A DNA stretch of 64,000 bases from Henricia sp. BOLD:AAB3569 (Eukaryota; Echinodermata; Asteroidea; Spinulosida; Echinasteridae): assembly GCA_037783545.1 (NCBI GenBank), contig JBBELK010001374.1, positions 1 to 64,000 of the forward strand, given 5' to 3'. Shown one piece after another: positions 13,081 to 25,623 of this stretch. The translations under genes were made by a program, and so were the position numbers. Within the stretch, counting starts at the first letter, position 1, and each line of letters starts with the position of its first letter. Below the pieces are notes generated by a model. That model had not been told where the DNA came from. It saw only the letters and a program-made list of their open reading frames with translations, and searched no databases.

Positions 13081-15790
13081 GGCGGACAAACTTCCAATTT
13101 TGCCTGCTAAAACAACTCTATATCCCAAACGTGTTGTGCAAATTTCAGCAATTTCCCGTTTAAACTGACAGAGTTATCGTCGAATCTAGCAAAAACTCCC
13201 TGGCGGCACAGTTTTCGCACGAGCAGACGCCGCTTTCGTGAAACCTTGCGTCTGAAACGGTCGCTATTTTGGAACTGAGAGAATTTGCAGACAAACTTCC
13301 AATTTTGCCTGCTAAAACAACTCTATATCCCAAACGTGTTGTGCACATTTCAGCAATTTCCCGTTTAAACCGACAGAGTTATCGTCGAATCTAGCAAAAA
13401 CTCCCTGCCGGCACAGTTTTCGCACGAGCAGACGCCGCTTTCGTGAAACCTTGCGTCTGAAACGGTCGCTATTTTGGTACTGAAGGAATTGGCACACAAA
13501 CTTTCAATTCTGCCTGCTAAAACAACTCTATATCCCAAACGTGTTGTGCAAATTTCAGCAATTTCTCGTTTAAACCGACAGAGTTATCGTCGAATCTAGC
13601 AAAAACTCCCTGCCGGCGCAGTTTTCGCACAAGCAGACGCCGCTTTCGTGAAACCTTGCGTCTGAAACGGTCGCTATTTTGGAACTGAAGGAATATGCAG
13701 ACAAACTTCCAATTTCGCCTGCTAAAACAACTCTATATCCCAAACGTGTTGTGCACATTTCAGCAATTTCCCGTTTAAACCGACAGAGTTATCGTCGAAT
13801 CTAGCAAAAACTCCCTGCCGGCACAGTTTTCGCACGAGCAGACGCCGCTTTCGTGAAACCTTGCGTCTGAAACGGTCGCTATTTTGGAACTGAAGGAATT
13901 GGCAGACAAACTTCCAATTTTGCCTGCTAAAACAACTCTATATCCCAAACGTGTTGTGCAAATTTCAGCAATTTCCCGTTTAAACCGACAGAGTTATCGT
14001 CGAATCTAGCAAAAACTCCTTTTCGCACGAGCAGACGCCGCTTTCGTGAAACCTTGCGTCTGAAACGGTCGCTATTTTGGAACTGAAGGAATTGGCAGAC
14101 AAACTTCCAATTTTGTCTGCTAAAACAACTCTATATCTCAAACGTGTTGTGCAAATTTCAGCAATTTCCCGTTTAAACCGACAGAGTTATCGTCGAATCT
14201 AGCAAAAACTCCTTTTCGCACGAGCAGACGCCGCTTTCGTGAAACCTTGCGTCTGAAACGGTCGCTATTTTGGAACTGAAGGAATTGGCAGACAAACTTC
14301 CAATTTTGCCTGCTAAAACAACTCTATATCCCAAACGTGTTGTGCAAATTTCAGCAATTTCCCGTTTAAACCGACAGAGTTATCGTCGAATCTAGCAAAA
14401 ACTCCCTGCCGGCACAGTTTTCGCACGAGCAGACGCCGCTTTCGTGAAACCTTGCGTCTGAAACGGTCGCTATTTTGGAACTGAAGGAATTGGCGGACAA
14501 ACTTCCAATTTTGCCTGCTAAAACAACTCTATATCCCAAACGTGTTGTGCAAATTTCAGCAATTTCCCGTTTAAACTGACAGAGTTATCGTCGAATCTAG
14601 CAAAAACTCCCTGCCGGCACAGTTTTCGCACGAGCAGACGCCGCTTTCGTGAAACCTTGCGTCTGAAACGGTCGCTATTTTGGAACTGAGAGAATTTGCA
14701 GACAAACTTCCAATTTTGCCTGCTAAAACAACTCTATATCCCAAACGTGTTGTGCACATTTCAGCAATTTCCCGTTTAAACCGACAGAGTTATCGTCGAA
14801 TCTAGCAAAAACTCCCTGCCGGCACAGTTTTCGCACGAGCAGACGCCGCTTTCGTGAAACCTTGCGTCTGAAACGGTCGCTATTTTGGTACTGAAGGAAT
14901 TGGCACACAAACTTTCAATTCTGCCTGCTAAAACAACTCTATATCCCAAACGTGTTGTGCAAATTTCAGCAATTTCTCGTTTAAACCGACAGAGTTATCG
15001 TCGAATCTAGCAAAAACTCCCTGCCGGCGCAGTTTTCGCACAAGCAGACGCCGCTTTCGTGAAACCTTGCGTCTGAAACGGTCGCTATTTTGGAACTGAA
15101 GGAATATGCAGACAAACTTCCAATTTCGCCTGCTAAAACAACTCTATATCCCAAACGTGTTGTGCACATTTCAGCAATTTCCCGTTTAAACCGACAGAGT
15201 TATCGTCGAATCTAGCAAAAACTCCCTGCCGGCACAGTTTTCGCACGAGCAGACGCCGCTTTCGTGAAACCTTGCGTCTGAAACGGTCGCTATTTTGGAA
15301 CTGAAGGAATTGGCAGACAAACTTCCAATTTTGCCTGCTAAAACAACTCTATATCCCAAACGTGTTGTGCAAATTTCAGCAATTTCCCGTTTAAACCGAC
15401 AGAGTTATCGTCGAATCTAGCAAAAACTCCTTTTCGCACGAGCAGACGCCGCTTTCGTGAAACCTTGCGTCTGAAACGGTCGCTATTTTGGAACTGAAGG
15501 AATTGGCAGACAAACTTCCAATTTTGTCTGCTAAAACAACTCTATATCTCAAACGTGTTGTGCAAATTTCAGCAATTTCCCGTTTAAACCGACAGAGTTA
15601 TCGTCGAATCTAGCAAAAACTCCTTTTCGCACGAGCAGACGCCGCTTTCGTGAAACCTTGCGTCTGAAACGGTCGCTATTTTGGAACTGAAGGAATTGGC
15701 AGACAAACTTCCAATTTTGCCTGCTAAAACAACTCTATATCCCAAACGTGTTGTGCAAATTTCAGTAATTTCCCGTTTAAACCGACAGAG
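13081..15790. repeat. Satellite higher-order repeat, 1411-bp period
   Basis: Private variants repeat at exactly 1411 bp: GGCGGACAAAC at 13081 and 14492, TTTTGGTACTG near 13475 and 14886, and CTATATCTCAAACG at 14131 and 15542. This shows a recent duplication of a block of seven monomers. Confidence 0.75.
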
Positions 15791-17573
15791 TTATCGTCGA
15801 ATCTAACAAAAACTCCTTTTCGCACGAGCAGACGCCGCTTTCGTGAAACCTTGCGTCTGAAACGGTCGCTATTTTGGAACTGAAGGAATTGGCAGACAAA
15901 CTTCCAATTTTGCCTGCTAAAACAACTCTATATCCCAAACGTGTTGTGCAAATTTCAGCAATTTCCCGTTTAAACCGACAGAGTTATCGTCGAATCTAGC
16001 AAAAACTCCCTGCCGGCACAGTTTTCGCACGAGCAGACGCCGCTTTCGTGAAACCTTGCGTCTGAAACGGTCGCTATTTTGGAACTGAAGGAATTGGCAG
16101 ACAAACTTCCAATTTTGCCTGCTAAAACAACTCTATATCCCAAACGTGTTGTGCAAATTTCAGCAATTTCCCGTTTAAACCGACAGAGTTATCGTCGAAT
16201 CTAGCAAAAACTCCTTTTCGCACGAGCAGACGCCGCTTTCGTGAAACCTTGCGTCTGAAACGGTCGCTATTTTGGAACTGAAGGAATTGGCAGACAAACT
16301 TCCAATTTTGTCTGCTAAAACAACTCTATATCCCAAACGTGTTGTGCAAATTTCAGCAATTTCCCGTTTAAACCGACAGAGTTATCGTCGAATCTAGCAA
16401 AAACTCCTTTTCGCACGAGCAGACGCCGCTTTCGTGAAACCTTGCGTCTGAAACGGTCGCTATTTTGGAACTGAGAGAATTTGCAGACAAACTTCCAATT
16501 TTGCCTGCTAAAACAACTCTATATCCCAAACGTGTTGTGCACATTTCAGCAATTTCCCGTTTAAACCGACAGAGTTATCGTCGAATCTAGCAAAAACTCC
16601 CTGCCGGCACAGTTTTCGCACGAGCAGACGCCGCTTTCGTGAAACCTTGCGTCTGAAACGGTCGCTATTTTGGAACTGAAGGAATTGGCACACAAACTTT
16701 CAATTCTGCCTGCTAAAACAACTCTATATCCCAAACGTGTTGTGCAAATTTCAGCAATTTCTCGTTTAAACCGACAGAGTTATCGTCGAATCTAGCAAAA
16801 ACTCCCTGCCGGCGCAGTTTTCGCACAAGCAGACGCCGCTTTCGTGAAACCTTGCGTCTGAAACGGTCGCTATTTTGGAACTGAAGGAATATGCAGACAA
16901 ACTTCCAATTTCGCCTGCTAAAACAACTCTATATCCCAAACGTGTTGTGCACATTTCAGCAATTTCCCGTTTAAACCGACAGAGTTATCGTCGAATCTAG
17001 CAAAAACTCCTTTTCGCACGAGCAGACGCCGCTTTCGTGAAACCTTGCGTCTGAAACGGTCGCTATTTTGGAACTGAAGGAATTGGCAGACAAACTTCCA
17101 ATTTTGTCTGCTAAAACAACTCTATATCCCAAACGTGTTGTGCAAATTTCAGCAATTTCCCGTTTAAACCGACAGAGTTATCGTCGAATCTAGCAAAAAC
17201 TCCCTGCCGGCACAGTTTTCGCACGAGCAGACGCCGCTTTCGTGAAACCTTGCGTCTATAACGGTCGCTATTTTGGAACTGAAGGAATTGGCGGACAAAC
17301 TTCCAATTTTGCCTGCTAAAACAACTCTATATCCCAAACGTGTTGTGCAAATTTCAGCAATTTCCCGTTTAAACTGACAGAGTTATCGTCGAATCTAGCA
17401 AAAACTCCCTGCCGGCACAGTTTTCGCACGAGCAGACGCCGCTTTCGTGAAACCTTGCGTCTGAAACGGTCGCTATTTTGGAACTGAGAGAATTTGCAGA
17501 CAAACTTCCAATTTTGCCTGCTAAAACAACTCTATATCCCAAACGTGTTGTGCACATTTCAGCAATTTCCCGT

Positions 17574-20500
17574 TTAAACCGACAGAGTTATCGTCGAATC
17601 TAGCAAAAACTCCCTGCCGGCACAGTTTTCGCACGAGCAGACGCCGCTTTCGTGAAACCTTGCGTCTGAAACGGTCGCTATTTTGGAACTGAGAGAATTT
17701 GCAGACAAACTTCCAATTTTGCCTGCTAAAACAACTCTATATCCCAAACGTGTTGTGCACATTTCAGCAATTTCCCGTTTAAACCGACAGAGTTATCGTC
17801 GAATCTAGCAAAAACTCCCTGCCGGCACAGTTTTCGCACGAGCAGACGCCGCTTTCGTGAAACCTTGCGTCTGAAACGGTCGCTATTTTGGAACTGAAGG
17901 AATTGGCACACAAACTTTCAATTCTGCCTGCTAAAACAACTCTATATCCCAAACGTGTTGTGCAAATTTCAGCAATTTCTCGTTTAAACCGACAGAGTTA
18001 TCGTCGAATCTAGCAAAAACTCCCTGCCGGCGCAGTTTTCGCACAAGCAGACGCCGCTTTCGTGAAACCTTGCGTCTGAAACGGTCGCTATTTTGGAACT
18101 GAAGGAATATGCAGACAAACTTCCAATTTCGCCTGCTAAAACAACTCTATATCCCAAACGTGTTGTGCACATTTCAGCAATTTCCCGTTTAAACCGACAG
18201 AGTTATCGTCGAATCTAGCAAAAACTCCTTTTCGCACGAGCAGACGCCGCTTTCGTGAAACCTTGCGTCTGAAACGGTCGCTATTTTGAAACTGAAGGAA
18301 TTGGCAGACAAACTTCCAATTTTGTCTGCTAAAACAACTCTATATCCCAAACGTGTTGTGCAAATTTCAGCAATTTCCCGTTTAAACCGACAGAGTTATC
18401 GTCGAATCTAGCAAAAACTCCTTTTCGCACGAGCAGACGCCGCTTTCGTGAAACCTTGCGTCTGAAACGGTCGCTATTTTGGAACTGAAGGAATTGGCAG
18501 ACAAACTTCCAATTTTGCCTGCTAAAACAACTCTATATCCCAAACGTGTTGTGCAAATTTCAGCAATTTCCCGTTTAAACCGACAGAGTTATCGTCGAAT
18601 CTAGCAAAAACTCCTTTTCGCACGAGCAGACGCCGCTTTCGTGAAACCTTGCGTCTGAAACGGTCGCTATTTTGGAACTGAAGGAATTGGCAGACAAACT
18701 TCCAATTTTGCCTGCTAAAACAACTCTATATCCCAAACGTGTTGTGCAAATTTCAGCAATTTCCCGTTTAAACCGACAGAGTTATCGTCGAATCTAGCAA
18801 AAACTCCCTGCCGGCACAGTTTTTGCACGAGCAGACGCCGCTTTCGTGAAACCTTGCGTCTGAAACGGTCGCTATTTTGGAACTGAAGGAATTGGCAGAC
18901 AAACTTCCAATTTTGCCTGCTAAAACAACTCTATATTCCAAACGTGTTGTGCAAATTTCAGCAATTTCCCGTTTAAACCGACAGAGTTATCGTCGAATCT
19001 AGCAAAAACTCCCTGCCGCACAGTTTTCGCACGAGCAGACGCCGCTTTCGTGAAACCTTGCGTCTGAAACGGTCGCTATTTTGGAACTGAGAGAATTTGC
19101 AGACAAACTTCCAATTTTGCCTGCTAAAACAACTCTATATCCCAAACGTGTTGTGCACATTTCAGCAATTTCCCGTTTAAACCGACAGAGTTATCGTCGA
19201 ATCTAGCAAAAACTCCCTGCCGGCACAGTTTTCGCACGAGCAGACGCCGCTTTCGTGAAACCTTGCGTCTGAAACGGTCGCTATTTTGGAACTGAAGGAA
19301 TTGGCACACAAACTTTCAATTCTGCCTGCTAAAACAACTCTATATCCCAAACGTGTTGTGCAAATTTCAGCAATTTCCCGTTTAAACCGACAGAGTTATC
19401 GTCGAATCTAGCAAAAACTCCCTGCCGCACAGTTTTCGCACGAGCAGACGCCGCTTTCGTGAAACCTTGCGTCTGAAACGGTCGCTATTTTGGAACTGAA
19501 GGAATTGGCAGACAAACTTCCAATTTTGCCTGCTAAAACAACTCTATATCCCGAACGTGTTGTGCAAATTTCAGCAATTTCCCGTTTAAACCGACAGAGT
19601 TATCGTCGAATCTAGCAAAAACTCCCTGCCGGCACAGTTTTCGCACGAGCAGACGCCGCTTTCGTGAAACCTTGCGTCTGAAACGGTCGCTATTTTGGAA
19701 CTGAAGGAATTGGCGGACAAACTTCCAATTTTGCCTGCTAAAACAACTCTATATCCCAAACGTGTTGTGCAAATTTCAGCAATTTCCCGTTTAAACTGAC
19801 AGAGTTATCGTCGAATCTAGCAAAAACTCCCTGCCGGCACAGTTTTCGCACGAGCAGACGCCGCTTTCGTGAAACCTTGCGTCTGAAACGGTCGCTATTT
19901 TGGAACTGAGAGAATTTGCAGACAAACTTCCAATTTTGCCTGCTAAAACAACTCTATATCCCAAACGTGTTGTGCACATTTCAGCAATTTCCCGTTTAAA
20001 CCGACAGAGTTATCGTCGAATCTAGCAAAAACTCCCTGCCGGCACAGTTTTCGCACGAGCAGACGCCGCTTTCGTGAAACCTTGCGTCTGAAACGGTCGC
20101 TATTTTGGAACTGAAGGAATTGGCACACAAACTTTCAATTCTGCCTGCTAAAACAACTCTATATCCCAAACGTGTTGTGCAAATTTCAGCAATTTCTCGT
20201 TTAAACCGACAGAGTTATCGTCGAATCTAGCAAAAACTCCCTGCCGGCGCAGTTTTCGCACAAGCAGACGCCGCTTTCGTGAAACCTTGCGTCTGAAACG
20301 GTCGCTATTTTGGAACTGAAGGAATATGCAGACAAACTTCCAATTTCGCCTGCTAAAACAACTCTATATCCCAAACGTGTTGTGCACATTTCAGCAATTT
20401 CCCGTTTAAACCGACAGAGTTATCGTCGAATCTAGCAAAAACTCCTTTTCGCACGAGCAGACGCCGCTTTCGTGAAACCTTGCGTCTGAAACGGTCGCTA

Positions 20501-22000
20501 TTTTGGAACTGAAGGAATTGGCAGACAAACTTCCAATTTTGTCTGCTAAAACAACTCTATATCCCAAACGTGTTGTGCAAATTTCAGCAATTTCCCGTTT
20601 AAACCGACAGAGTTATCGTCGAATCTAGCAAAAACTCCTTTTCGCACGAGCAGACGCCGCTTTCGTGAAACCTTGCGTCTGAAACGGTCGCTATTTTGGA
20701 ACTGAAGGAATTGGCAGACAAACTTCCAATTTTGACTGCTAAAACAACTCTATATCCCAAACGTGTTGTGCAAATTTCAGCAATTTCCCGTTTAAACCGA
20801 CAGAGTTATCGTCGAATCTAGCAAAAACTCCTTTTCGCACGAGCAGACGCCGCTTTCGTGAAACCTTGCGTCTGAAACGGTCGCTATTTTGGAACTGAAG
20901 GAATTGGCAGACAAACTTCCAATTTTGCCTGCTAAAACAACTCTATATCCCAAACGTGTTGTGCAAATTTCAGCAATTTCCCGTTTAAACCGACAGAGTT
21001 ATCGTCGAATCTAGCAAAAACTCCCTGCCGGCACAGTTTTTGCACGAGCAGACGCCGCTTTCGTGAAACCTTGCGTCTGAAACGGTCGCTATTTTGGAAC
21101 TGAAGGAATTGGCAGACAAACTTCCAATTTTGCCTGCTAAAACAACTCTATATTCCAAACGTGTTGTGCAAATTTCAGCAATTTCCCGTTTAAACCGACA
21201 GAGTTATCGTCGAATCTAGCAAAAACTCCCTGCCGCACAGTTTTCGCACGAGCAGACGCCGCTTTCGTGAAACCTTGCGTCTGAAACGGTCGCTATTTTG
21301 GAACTGAGAGAATTTGCAGACAAACTTCCAATTTTGCCTGCTAAAACAACTCTATATCCCAAACGTGTTGTGCACATTTCAGCAATTTCCCGTTTAAACC
21401 GACAGAGTTATCGTCGAATCTAGCAAAAACTCCCTGCCGGCACAGTTTTCGCACGAGCAGACGCCGCTTTCGTGAAACCTTGCGTCTGAAACGGTCGCTA
21501 TTTTGGAACTGAAGGAATTGGCACACAAACTTTCAATTCTGCCTGCTAAAACAACTCTATATCCCAAACGTGTTGTGCAAATTTCAGCAATTTCCCGTTT
21601 AAACCGACAGAGTTATCGTCGAATCTAGCAAAAACTCCCTGCCGGCGCAGTTTTCGCACAAGCAGACGCCGCTTTCGTGAAACCTTGCGTCTGAAACGGT
21701 CGCTATTTTGGAACTGAAGGAATATGCAGACAAACTTCCAATTTCGCCTGCTAAAACAACTCTATATCCCAAACGTGTTGTGCACATTTCAGCAATTTCC
21801 CGTTTAAACCGACAGAGTTATCGTCGAATCTAGCAAAAACTCCTTTTCGCACGAGCAGACGCCGCTTTCGTGAAACCTTGCGTCTGAAACGGTCGCTATT
21901 TTGGAACTGAAGGAATTGGCAGACAAACTTCCAATTTTGCCTGCTAAAACAACTCTATATCCCAAACGTGTTGTGCAAATTTCAGCAATTTCCCGTTTAA
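17574..22000. repeat. Satellite higher-order repeat, 2217-bp period
   Basis: Variant monomers at 17574, 17726, 17984 and 19124 reappear at 19791, 19943, 20201 and 21341, all at an offset of 2217 bp. The match decays after about 1.8 kb, so the copies are not perfectly coextensive. A 1218-bp offset (16508/17726, 16766/17984) overlaps its start. Confidence 0.7.
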
Positions 22001-24956
22001 ACCGACAGAGTTATCGTCGAATCTAGCAAAAACTCCTTTTCGCACGAGCAGACGCCGCTTTCGTGAAACCTTGCGTCTGAAACGGTCGCTATTTTGGAAC
22101 TGAAGGAATTGGCAGACAAACTTCCAATTTTGCCTGCTAAAACAACTCTATATCCCAAACGTGTTGTGCAAATTTCAGCAATTTCCCGTTTAAACCGACA
22201 GAGTTATCGTCGAATCTGGCAAAAACTCCCTGCCGGCACAGTTTTCGCACGAGCAGACGCCGCTTTCGTGAAACCTTGCGTCTGAAACGGTCGCTATTTT
22301 GGAACTGAAGGAATTGGCAGACAAACTTCCAATTTTGCCTGCTAAAACAACTCTATATCCCAAACGTGTTGTGCAAATTTCAGCAATTTCCCGTTTAAAC
22401 CGACAGAGTTATCGTCGAATCTAGCAAAAACTCCTTTTCGCACGAGCAGACGCCGCTTTCGTGAAACCTTGCGTCTGAAACGGTCGCTATTTTGGAACTG
22501 AAGGAATTGGCAGACAAACTTCCAATTTTGCCTGCTAAAACAACTCTATATCCCCAACGTGTTGTGCAAATTTCAGCAATTTCCCGTTTAAACCGACAGA
22601 GTTATCGTCGAATCTAGCAAAAACTCCCTGCCGGCACAGTTTTTGCACGAGCAGACGCCGCTTTCGTGAAACCTTGCGTCTGAAACGGTCGCTATTTTGG
22701 AACTGAAGGAATTGGCAGACAAACTTCCAATTTTGCCTGCTAAAACAACTCTATATCCCAAACGTGTTGTGCAAATTTCAGCAATTTCCCGTTTAAACCG
22801 ACAGAGTTATCGTCGAATCTAGCAAAAACTCCCTGCCGCACAGTTTTCGCACGAGCAGACGCCGCTTTCGTGAAACCTTGCGTCTGAAACGGTCGCTATT
22901 TTGGAACTGAGAGAATTTGCAGACAAACTTCCAATTTTGCCTGCTAAAACAACTCTATATCCCAAACGTGTTGTGCACATTTCAGCAATTTCCCGTTTAA
23001 ACCGACAGAGTTATCGTCGAATCTAGCAAAAACTCCCTGCCGGCACAGTTTTCGCACGAGCAGACGCCGCTTTCGTGAAACCTTGCGTCTGAAACGGTCG
23101 CTATTTTGGAACTGAGAGAATTTGCAGACAAACTTCCAATTTTGCCTGCTAAAACAACTCTATATCCCAAACGTGTTGTGCACATTTCAGCAATTTCCCG
23201 TTTAAACCGACAGAGTTATCGTCGAATCTAGCAAAAACTCCCTGCCGGCACAGTTTTCGCACGAGCAGACGCCGCTTTCGTGAAACCTTGCGTCTGAAAC
23301 GGTCGCTATTTTGGAACTGAAGGAATTGGCACACAAACTTTCAATTCTGCCTGCTAAAACAACTCTATATCCCAAACGTGTTGTGCAAATTTCAGCAATT
23401 TCCCGTTTAAACCGACAGAGTTATCGTCGAATCTAGCAAAAACTCCCTGCCGGCGCAGTTTTCGCACAAGCAGACGCCGCTTTCGTGAAACCTTGCGTCT
23501 GAAACGGTCGCTATTTTGGAACTGAAGGAATATGCAGACAAACTTCCAATTTCGCCTGCTAAAACAACTCTATATCCCAAACGTGTTGTGCACATTTCAG
23601 CAATTTCCCGTTTAAACCGACAGAGTTATCGTCGAATCTAGCAAAAACTCCTTTTCGCACGAGCAGACGCCGCTTTCGTGAAACCTTGCGTCTGAAACGG
23701 TCGCTATTTTGGAACTGAAGGAATTGGCAGACAAACTTCCAATTTTGCCTGCTAAAACAACTCTATATCCCAAACGTGTTGTGCAAATTTCAGCAATTTC
23801 CCGTTTAAACCGACAGAGTTATCGTCGAATCTAGCAAAAACTCCTTTTCGCACGAGCAGACGCCGCTTTCGTGAAACCTTGCGTCTGAAACGGTCGCTAT
23901 TTTGGAACTGAAGGAATTGGCAGACAAACTTCCAATTTTGCCTGCTAAAACAACTCTATATCCCAAACGTGTTGTGCAAATTTCAGCAATTTCCCGTTTA
24001 AACCGACAGAGTTATCGTCGAATCTGGCAAAAACTCCCTGCCGGCACAGTTTTCGCACGAGCAGACGCCGCTTTCGTGAAACCTTGCGTCTGAAACGGTC
24101 GCTATTTTGGAACTGAAGGAATTGGCAGACAAACTTCCAATTTTGCCTGCTAAAACAACTCTATATCCCAAACGTGTTGTGCAAATTTCAGCAATTTCCC
24201 GTTTAAACCAACAGAGTTATCGTCGAATCTAGCAAAAACTCCTTTTCGCACGAGCAGACGCCGCTTTCGTGAAACCTTGCGTCTGAAACGGTCGCTATTT
24301 TGGAACTGAAGGAATTGGCAGACAAACTTCCAATTTTGCCTGCTAAAACAACTCTATATCCCCAACGTGTTGTGCAAATTTCAGCAATTTCCCGTTTAAA
24401 CCGACAGAGTTATCGTCGAATCTAGCAAAAACTCCCTGCCGGCACAGTTTTTGCACGAGCAGACGCCGCTTTCGTGAAACCTTGCGTCTGAAACGGTCGC
24501 TATTTTGGAACTGAAGGAATTGGCAGACAAACTTCCAATTTTGCCTGCTAAAACAACTCTATATCCCAAACGTGTTGTGCAAATTTCAGCAATTTCCCGT
24601 TTAAACCGACAGAGTTATCGTCGAATCTAGCAAAAACTCCCTGCCGCACAGTTTTCGCACGAGCAGACGCCGCTTTCGTGAAACCTTGCGTCTGAAACGG
24701 TCGCTATTTTGGAACTGAGAGAATTTGCAGACAAACTTCCAATTTTGCCTGCTAAAACAACTCTATATCCCAAACGTGTTGTGCACATTTCAGCAATTTC
24801 CCGTTTAAACCGACAGAGTTATCGTCGAATCTAGCAAAAACTCCCTGCCGGCACAGTTTTCGCACGAGCAGACGCCGCTTTCGTGAAACCTTGCGTCTGA
24901 AACGGTCGCTATTTTGGAACTGAAAGAATTGGCACACAAACTTTCAATTCTGCCTG
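21341..24956. repeat. Satellite higher-order repeat, 1808-bp period
   Basis: Markers repeat at 1808 bp: the rare CGAATCTGGC variant near 22214 and 24022, ATCCCCAACGTG near 22551 and 24359, and variant monomers at 21341/23149 and 21599/23407. A 614-bp (three-monomer) duplication, 24752/25366, follows. Confidence 0.7.
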
Positions 24957-25623
24957 CTAAAACAACTCTATATCCCAAACGTGTTGTGCAAATTTCAGCA
25001 ATTTCCCGTTTAAACCGACAGAGTTATCGTCGAATCTAGCAAAAACTCCCTGCCGGCACAGTTTTTGCACGAGCAGACGCCGCTTTCGTGAAACCTTGCG
25101 TCTGAAACGGTCGCTATTTTGGAACTGAAGGAATTGGCAGACAAACTTCCAATTTTGCCTGCTAAAACAACTCTATATCCCAAACGTGTTGTGCAAATTT
25201 CAGCAATTTCCCGTTTAAACCGACAGAGTTATCGTCGAATCTAGCAAAAACTCCCTGCCGCACAGTTTTCGCACGAGCAGACGCCGCTTTCGTGAAACCT
25301 TGCGTCTGAAACGGTCGCTATTTTGGAACTGAGAGAATTTGCAGACAAACTTCCAATTTTGCCTGCTAAAACAACTCTATATCCCAAACGTGTTGTGCAC
25401 ATTTCAGCAATTTCCCGTTTAAACCGACAGAGTTATCGTCGAATCTAGCAAAAACTCCCTGCCGGCACAGTTTTCGCACGAGCAGACGCCGCTTTCGTGA
25501 AACCTTGCGTCTGAAACGGTCGCTATTTTGGAACTGAAAGAATTGGCACACAAACTTTCAATTCTGCCTGCTAAAACAACTCTATATCCCAAACGTGTTG
25601 TGCAAATTTCAGCAATTTCCCGT

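Noticed and set aside
22094..24093. Two plus-strand 63-codon frames in the satellite
   Set aside because: Created by one TAG-to-TGG variant within the 1808-bp duplicated block; not a gene.
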